Positions 59,413-64,000 of a DNA stretch of 64,000 bases are shown here, piece by piece. A program made the position numbers and the translations under genes. The notes beneath the pieces are model-generated. The model was not told the DNA's origin. It was given only the letters and a program-made list of their open reading frames with translations, and did no database searches. Numbering within the stretch: the first letter of the stretch is position 1; each line of letters begins with the position of its first letter. The stretch is from NCBI GenBank assembly GCA_016713275.1, contig JADJPL010000005.1, positions 310,001 to 374,000 of the forward strand. The letters run 5' to 3'. This DNA comes from Haliscomenobacter sp. (GTDB lineage: Bacteria; Bacteroidota; Bacteroidia; Chitinophagales; Saprospiraceae).

Positions 59413-61887
59413 ATGCGCGTTTTTCATTTTTCTCTTATCGTTCTTCTTTCCTTGTCCCTCCACGGGTTTTTAGCCGCCCAATCCGGCCCCGGAGCGTACG
59501 CTGGCGGTTACGCCCGAAATGGAAATACGTTTTTTTTCTCCAATGAACGCGCCGACGTGCGCCTGGAGTTTTGCACCCCCTCTATGATCCGGGTGCGCAC
59601 GAGCTGGAACCGGAAATTTGAGGACAACGAGCCCTGGATGGTCGTAGCGTATCAATGGCCGGAAATGGCGATCAGCGCATCTGAAGAGAAAGCCCGGTTT
59701 GTCTTTCAAACGGCGCGTTTAAAAGTCATCGTCCAGAAAACGCCGTTTGCGGTCGACGTATTCACTGCCGAGGGCGCTCCCCTGCTCTCTGAAACCGCCT
59801 TGAAAGGATCGGGCGGCGCCCAGAAAGAAGGCGACGCCGTCCTGTGCAGGAAACAACTGGGCCCCGACGAGCACTTTTTCGGCTTTGGCGAACGCATGGA
59901 CTTTGTAGATCAGCGCAACAAACTAGTCAAGCTCAACGTGGGCAGAGGCAATGCGCGCCCTCATATCATCGGCGCGTACAACGTCCTTCAGGCCAATTAC
60001 TGCCCGGTGCCCTTTTTCATGAGCACCCGGGGCTACGGTATCTTTCTCCACAATTCGTTTGCCAATGAATGGGATATGGGGGCAACCCAACCCGGCGCGT
60101 ATAGTTTCAAAGCCAAAAACGGAGAGCTGGACTATTACGTGATCTACGGCCCAACATTCCCGGCTATCCTGGACCAGTACACCCAACTTACGGGCAAAGC
60201 GCCTCTGATGCCGCAGTTTGCGCTCGGTCTCCAAGTAGGCACCTATAGTGGCGGCACCTGGGGGCATGAAGAAAAAACCTCCGGGGAATATGTTGTCCAT
60301 CTGGTTCGAAAATTCAGGGAATTGGGTATCCCTATCGATATCCTACACCTGGACTCCACCTGGAGGGTGTTTGGAAAAAATGGGGGCAAAGGCGCTACCT
60401 CTTTCGAATGGAGAGAAACCTTTACCAACCCCAAAAGCATGTTCGACAGCCTTTACGCGATGCACATCAACCTGGCCGGGGTACACATCCGGCCCCGGTT
60501 TGACAACGGCAACAAGCTGACGCTTCTCGACCAGGCCAGGACCCTCGGTTATACCTATAAAGAAGGCGGCAACCCCGGAGAATTTGTCAACTTTTTCGAC
60601 CCCAAAGCCGTCGACTGGTGGTGGCAAAACGGCGTGATGAACGTAGCCGGTATCGGCGCCCGCTTTTTCAAAACAGACGAAGGAAGCGCCTTCGGTTCCA
60701 TGGCCAACGAAAGCGACAAAGTGGGGCCTACCGGCCTCGAAGCGGAAAAATTGCACAACGTGTTCCCCATTGCTTATGCCAAAGCCCCATACGAAAAATT
60801 CAGCGCCTTTAACGGCATGCGCGGGATGAACCACACCCGGGAAGGATATGCCGGGATCCAGCGCTATCCCTTCATTTTTGCGGGCGATTGGCCCAGCGAA
60901 TGGCAATATTTCGCCCCGGTGATTAAAGCGGGAATCAACATCGGCCTTTCCGGAGTCGGCAACTGGGCCCACTGTATGGGCGGGTTCGAGCACGACGCCG
61001 ACCCCGAGCTCTACATCCGCTGGTGTCAGTTTGGTTTGCTCAGCCCGGTAGCTCACTTGTTTGGTATGGACCACCCCGGGTACAAAGAGCCCTGGAACTA
61101 TGGCGAAGAGGGATTGAAAAACTTTAAAAAATACACCCTCTTCCGCTATCGCCTCCTCCCCTACCTCTACAGCCATTCTTACGATATGTACCGTACCGGC
61201 ATGCCCCTGATGCGGGCTGTGGCGCTGGAACAACAAGAAGAAGAAAAAGTTGATGCCATTGCCGACCAATACTTCCTGGGCAGCCAGATGATGGTCTGCC
61301 CGGTCACGGTAAAAGGCGCTCAAACCCGCGAGGTTTATCTGCCCGAAGGAACCTGGTTCGATTATACTACCGGAAAGAAATACGAAGGAAAACAATACCT
61401 GCAGGTGCTCACTCCGTTGGACCAAATCCCCATTTTGGTAAAAGGAGGCGCCATTATCCCCCTTCAGGAGCCCGTGCAATACATCGGGGAAAAACCAGCG
61501 AATTTCTTCACGCTGGAGATTTTCCCAAAAGGCGAATCGGCGTTCACCCTGTACGACGACGATGGGACATCGCTGGATTACCAAAAAGGGATTTTTGCCC
61601 AAACGAATATCTCGTGTAAAGAAACGGGCGGGGAGGTGCTGGTCGTCATCGACACCCCGAAAGGTCCTTTTGCTGTCGTCGAACGGTCCTATTTGCTGGC
61701 AATTCGAAGGGATTCAGCCCCTGCGCTGGTTACCTCCGCCGGAACTGCACTGCCGGCTACCGGGGGTTTGACGGCACTGAAACAAGCTTCCTCGCCGGCA
61801 GGATGGCACTATGATGCCGAAAATAAGGTGCTGTACGTTCAGCCCGGTGGAAATAACCGAACCCGCATTCAAGTCACGGTTAAATAA
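59413..61887 (+). CDS. GH31-family alpha-glycosidase
   Basis: 824 residues with a signal peptide (FSLIVLLSLSLHGFLAAQ). Order: N-terminal beta-sandwich, catalytic barrel with FALGLQVGTYSGG, IDILHLDSTWR, the nucleophile Asp422 in FFKTDEGSAFG and the acid/base Asp492 in FAGDWPSEW, then C-terminal beta-domains with PEGTWFDYTTGKKYEG. Substrate could be alpha-glucoside, alpha-xyloside or alpha-galactoside; the altered nucleophile surroundings (TDEG rather than WxDMNE) point away from a plain alpha-glucosidase. Intact. Follows the susC3-susD3 pair and leads a run of enzymes with rhaM. Confidence 0.92.
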   Translation: MRVFHFSLIVLLSLSLHGFLAAQSGPGAYAGGYARNGNTFFFSNERADVRLEFCTPSMIRVRTSWNRKFEDNEPWMVVAYQWPEMAISASEEKARFVFQTARLKVIVQKTPFAVDVFTAEGAPLLSETALKGSGGAQKEGDAVLCRKQLGPDEHFFGFGERMDFVDQRNKLVKLNVGRGNARPHIIGAYNVLQANYCPVPFFMSTRGYGIFLHNSFANEWDMGATQPGAYSFKAKNGELDYYVIYGPTFPAILDQYTQLTGKAPLMPQFALGLQVGTYSGGTWGHEEKTSGEYVVHLVRKFRELGIPIDILHLDSTWRVFGKNGGKGATSFEWRETFTNPKSMFDSLYAMHINLAGVHIRPRFDNGNKLTLLDQARTLGYTYKEGGNPGEFVNFFDPKAVDWWWQNGVMNVAGIGARFFKTDEGSAFGSMANESDKVGPTGLEAEKLHNVFPIAYAKAPYEKFSAFNGMRGMNHTREGYAGIQRYPFIFAGDWPSEWQYFAPVIKAGINIGLSGVGNWAHCMGGFEHDADPELYIRWCQFGLLSPVAHLFGMDHPGYKEPWNYGEEGLKNFKKYTLFRYRLLPYLYSHSYDMYRTGMPLMRAVALEQQEEEKVDAIADQYFLGSQMMVCPVTVKGAQTREVYLPEGTWFDYTTGKKYEGKQYLQVLTPLDQIPILVKGGAIIPLQEPVQYIGEKPANFFTLEIFPKGESAFTLYDDDGTSLDYQKGIFAQTNISCKETGGEVLVVIDTPKGPFAVVERSYLLAIRRDSAPALVTSAGTALPATGGLTALKQASSPAGWHYDAENKVLYVQPGGNNRTRIQVTVK

Positions 61888-61896
61888 CCTACAACT

Positions 61897-62211
61897 ATGC
61901 GACGCAACGCCTTCAAAATGAAGCTCAAACCGGGGTGTGCGGAAGCATACAAAAAACGCCACGACGCCATTTGGCCGGAACTGGAAGCTTTGCTTTCTGA
62001 ATCCGGGATCAGCGACTATTCCATCTTTCTGGACGAAGAAACGCTTACGCTTTTTGCCGTGCAAAAACTACGGGCCGATTCCCGGGAAGAAGATTTGCCG
62101 CACCACCCCATCGTGAAAAAGTGGTGGGCCTACATGGCAGACCTGATGGATACCCACCCGGATAACGAACCCGTCGCTTTGCCTTTGAAGGAGGTGTTTC
62201 ACATGGATTAG
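61897..62211 (+). CDS. rhaM: L-rhamnose mutarotase
   Basis: Converts alpha- and beta-L-rhamnose so the beta form can enter the catabolic pathway. The 104 residues have FKMKLKPGCAEAYKKRHDAIW at the start with the catalytic His (residue 22), SDYSIFLDEETLTLFAVQKL, and the C-terminal KKWWAYMADLMDTHPDN and PLKEVFHMD signatures. Length matches the family. It is nine bases after the GH31 stop, so co-transcribed. Its presence in the operon is direct evidence that rhamnose is released from this glycan. Cytoplasmic. Confidence 0.95.
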   Translation: MRRNAFKMKLKPGCAEAYKKRHDAIWPELEALLSESGISDYSIFLDEETLTLFAVQKLRADSREEDLPHHPIVKKWWAYMADLMDTHPDNEPVALPLKEVFHMD

Positions 62212-62325
62212 AAGAGCGGTAGTAATTCTTTAGTAACGAAACTTGCCTCCCCGCAGGGCCCTTCCGGACAGACAACTGGCCCGGCCCGACGGCGGGTAAA
62301 CGGTAACGCCTGAAAACCTGTTTAT

Positions 62326-63537
62326 ATGAAAAAGATATTCCTCTATTTGGTTCTGGCGACGACCCTCCTCTTCGCTAAATCCTTGGCAGCCCAGGCGCCA
62401 GTGCTCGAAACGGGATCCCAAACGCCCATGCCCAAAGAATGGATCGACAAAGACACGGGGCGCCGGATCAAGCGCCTGACCCACACCGATGGGCCCAACG
62501 AAAGCTTCTATTTTCACAACAACCCTTTTATCAAAACCCCCGACGGAAAAGCCGATTTAATGGTCTACTACCGCTTTTCCGGAGGAAGCATGCAACTGTT
62601 TTCCGTCAATCTCCAAACCCAGGAAACGGCTCAGATCACCGGCCAGCTTTCCCGAAAATCCGGGGAAATCGTTGGCAGGAAAAGACGGGAAGTATTCTAT
62701 CAGGTCAAAGACAGCGTCTTTGCCTCCCATATCGACCGGCATACCACCCGCCTGGTCTATGTTTTTCCTGCTGATTTTAAAGGCTCGATCTCCACGCTGA
62801 ATGCCGACGAAACCCTTCTGGCCGGAACCTGGGCCGCTCCGGCCAAAGATTCCATTTATCAGAAATTTCCAGCCAAAGGAGACTATTTCGACCGCATTTT
62901 CGATGCCCAAATTCCCCATACGTTGTTTACCCTCCATCTGGAAACCGGAGCGATAACCAAAATCCATTCCGAAAACACCTGGTTGGGCCATATCCAGTTT
63001 TCCACCACCAATCCCAACAACCTTATGTTTTGCCACGAAGGGCCCTGGCACAAGGTAGACCGGATTTGGAACATCGATGTGCAAACCAAAGCCGTAACCA
63101 AGATTCACACCCGCACCGTCGACCGGGAAATCGCCGGACATGAATTCTGGAGCTGGGACGGCCAAACGATTTGGTACGATCTCCAAATTCCGAGAGGAGA
63201 AACCTTTTACCTGGCCGGCTTCCGGCTGTCGAACGGAAAACCTGTCCGCTATGAAATGACGCGCAACGAGTGGTCTATCCATTTCAACATCTCCCACAAC
63301 CAAAAGCTTTTCTGCGGAGATGGAGGCAACCCGACTCAAGTAGCAAAAGCCCCCGATGGAATGTGGATCTACCTTTTCCGCCCGAAAAAGAACAAGCTTG
63401 AATCCGAACGGCTGGTCAATATGAAACGCCACGATTATCGCCTGGAGCCCAATGTGCATTTCTCCCCGGATGGCAAGTGGGTAATTTTCAGAGCCAACTT
63501 TGAGGGGAAAAGCCAGGTCTACGCCGTGGAAATTTAA
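62326..63537 (+). CDS. Oligogalacturonate lyase-like protein, PL22
   Basis: 403 residues with a signal peptide (LYLVLATTLLFAKSLAAQ). A seven-bladed propeller with WIDKDTGRRIKRLTH near the start, the FCHEGPWHKVDRIWNID block, the AGHEFWSWDGQTIWYDL metal-site block and HFSPDGKWVIFRANFEG at the end, the marks of oligogalacturonide lyases (PL22). It would split unsaturated and saturated digalacturonate to 4-deoxy-L-threo-5-hexosulose uronate, using Mn2+ held by His residues. Intact. Strong evidence for a pectin-type backbone in this set. The 114-bp gap before it holds no clear structure. Confidence 0.9.
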   Translation: MKKIFLYLVLATTLLFAKSLAAQAPVLETGSQTPMPKEWIDKDTGRRIKRLTHTDGPNESFYFHNNPFIKTPDGKADLMVYYRFSGGSMQLFSVNLQTQETAQITGQLSRKSGEIVGRKRREVFYQVKDSVFASHIDRHTTRLVYVFPADFKGSISTLNADETLLAGTWAAPAKDSIYQKFPAKGDYFDRIFDAQIPHTLFTLHLETGAITKIHSENTWLGHIQFSTTNPNNLMFCHEGPWHKVDRIWNIDVQTKAVTKIHTRTVDREIAGHEFWSWDGQTIWYDLQIPRGETFYLAGFRLSNGKPVRYEMTRNEWSIHFNISHNQKLFCGDGGNPTQVAKAPDGMWIYLFRPKKNKLESERLVNMKRHDYRLEPNVHFSPDGKWVIFRANFEGKSQVYAVEI

Positions 63538-63572
63538 CCGTTCGCTTTATTCCAATTCAAGAATCGCCCAGC

Positions 63573-64000
63573 ATGCAAATACCGACTATTAAATCCGCCC
63601 TGTTCGTCCTGATCCTGGCCAATCTGCTTTGCGGGACAGGAACGCTCGCTGCCCAATTCGTTTCAGATCCGCTGGCCTGGCCCGAAATCCGCCAGGAAAC
63701 CCAGCCCTGGACCCGCTGGTGGTGGCATGGAAGCAGCGTCACCAGGGAAGGCATCACTGCAGAAATGGAAGCTTACCAAAAGGCCGGGATCGGAGGACTC
63801 GAACTCACCCCCATCTTTGGCACGATCGGCGACGAAGCCCGCTTCATCGATTTTTTGTCTCCCCAATGGGTGGACCTGCTGGAGTTTACCCTGCAGGAAG
63901 CCAAACGCCTCGGAATGGGCATCGATATGGCGACCGGTACCGGGTGGCCTTTCGGAGGTCCCTGGGTAAACGAAGCCGATGCCTGCAAATACGTAGCCTA
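63573..64000 (+). CDS. GH106-type alpha-L-rhamnosidase, 5' part only
   Basis: The first about 142 residues are inside the window. Signal peptide SALFVLILANLLCGTGTLAA precedes FVSDPLAWPEIRQETQPWTRWWWHGSSVTREGI, the GLELTPIFGTIG block and IDMATGTGWPFGGPWVN, all typical for the first barrel part of GH106. Removes rhamnose from rhamnogalacturonan. It starts 35 bases after the PL22 stop. Together with rhaM and PL22 this supports rhamnogalacturonan-I as substrate. The frame is open to the edge, so the rest lies beyond. Confidence 0.9.
   Translation, partial: MQIPTIKSALFVLILANLLCGTGTLAAQFVSDPLAWPEIRQETQPWTRWWWHGSSVTREGITAEMEAYQKAGIGGLELTPIFGTIGDEARFIDFLSPQWVDLLEFTLQEAKRLGMGIDMATGTGWPFGGPWVNEADACKYVA

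Noticed and set aside
1..64000. tRNA, rRNA genes or CRISPR arrays
   Set aside because: No cloverleaf-like or rRNA-like segment and no set of regularly spaced repeats were found on reading through both strands.

Overview
This window is a stretch of Bacteroidota chromosome. The evidence is three SusC/SusD pairs, an ECF-sigma/FecR pair in front of a SusC, a large polysaccharide utilisation locus (PUL), weak or absent Shine-Dalgarno sequences, and a secreted multi-domain protein with a dockerin-like calcium-binding tail. The secreted-protein style (long cysteine-rich extracellular protein, dockerin-like repeats, HYR-like modules) points to the Saprospiria, such as Lewinella or Haliscomenobacter relatives, but that placement is an inference.

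Layout. 1-6.5 kb is core genome: ilvE (partial), a small conserved protein, rdgB, a TPR protein overlapping secG, groES-groEL, mvaB and a small membrane protein. 6.5-12.1 kb holds a secreted dockerin-like protein and a minus-strand redox operon (SDR, two small proteins, a ferric-reductase-like membrane domain fused to a Rieske domain, and a membrane-anchored protein). 12.1-23.1 kb is a second minus-strand block: a subtilase with a zinc-ribbon-like head and a glycogen-binding-like tail, a GMC oxidoreductase, a YHS protein, a glucose-1-dehydrogenase-like SDR, a GH63 glucosidase, a GH133 debranching enzyme and an aquaporin, with a Crp/Fnr regulator upstream. 23.3-23.4 kb is a palindromic MITE-like element.

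From 23.5 kb to the end is PUL territory. A minus-strand PUL (46.8 to 23.5 kb) reads sigma factor, FecR, SusC2, SusD2, short FecR-like protein, SusC1, SusD1, GH16, GH43, heparinase-II/III-type lyase, GH2, GH106, GH88. A second MITE with a clear 7-bp target duplication separates it from a minus-strand GH51-sulfatase-GH2 set (53.1 to 47.0 kb; gene order GH2, sulfatase, GH51). A GntR/LacI-type regulator at 53.3 kb diverges from that set and precedes a plus-strand SusC3-SusD3-GH31-rhaM-PL22-GH106 set that runs off the window. Together the enzymes suggest uptake and cytoplasmic use of rhamnose- and uronate-rich glycans (pectin/rhamnogalacturonan on the right; a rhamnose, glucuronate and possibly sulfated glycan on the left).

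The assembly carries many lesions: I count 21 single-base frameshifts (mostly missing bases, most of them in or next to homopolymers) and three in-frame stops inside otherwise well-conserved genes, in housekeeping genes as well as PUL genes. I read most of these as consensus errors of an unpolished long-read assembly, not gene decay, and I annotate the reconstructed genes across them. The most interesting signals are a bipartite DNA element repeated in the same relative orientation in front of both operons flanking gntR, the two hairpin-in-TIR mobile elements, a GH16 gene that lacks its start and sits in frame behind a SusD stop codon, and the subtilase with a glycogen-binding-like domain inside a glucan/glucose-oxidation cluster.
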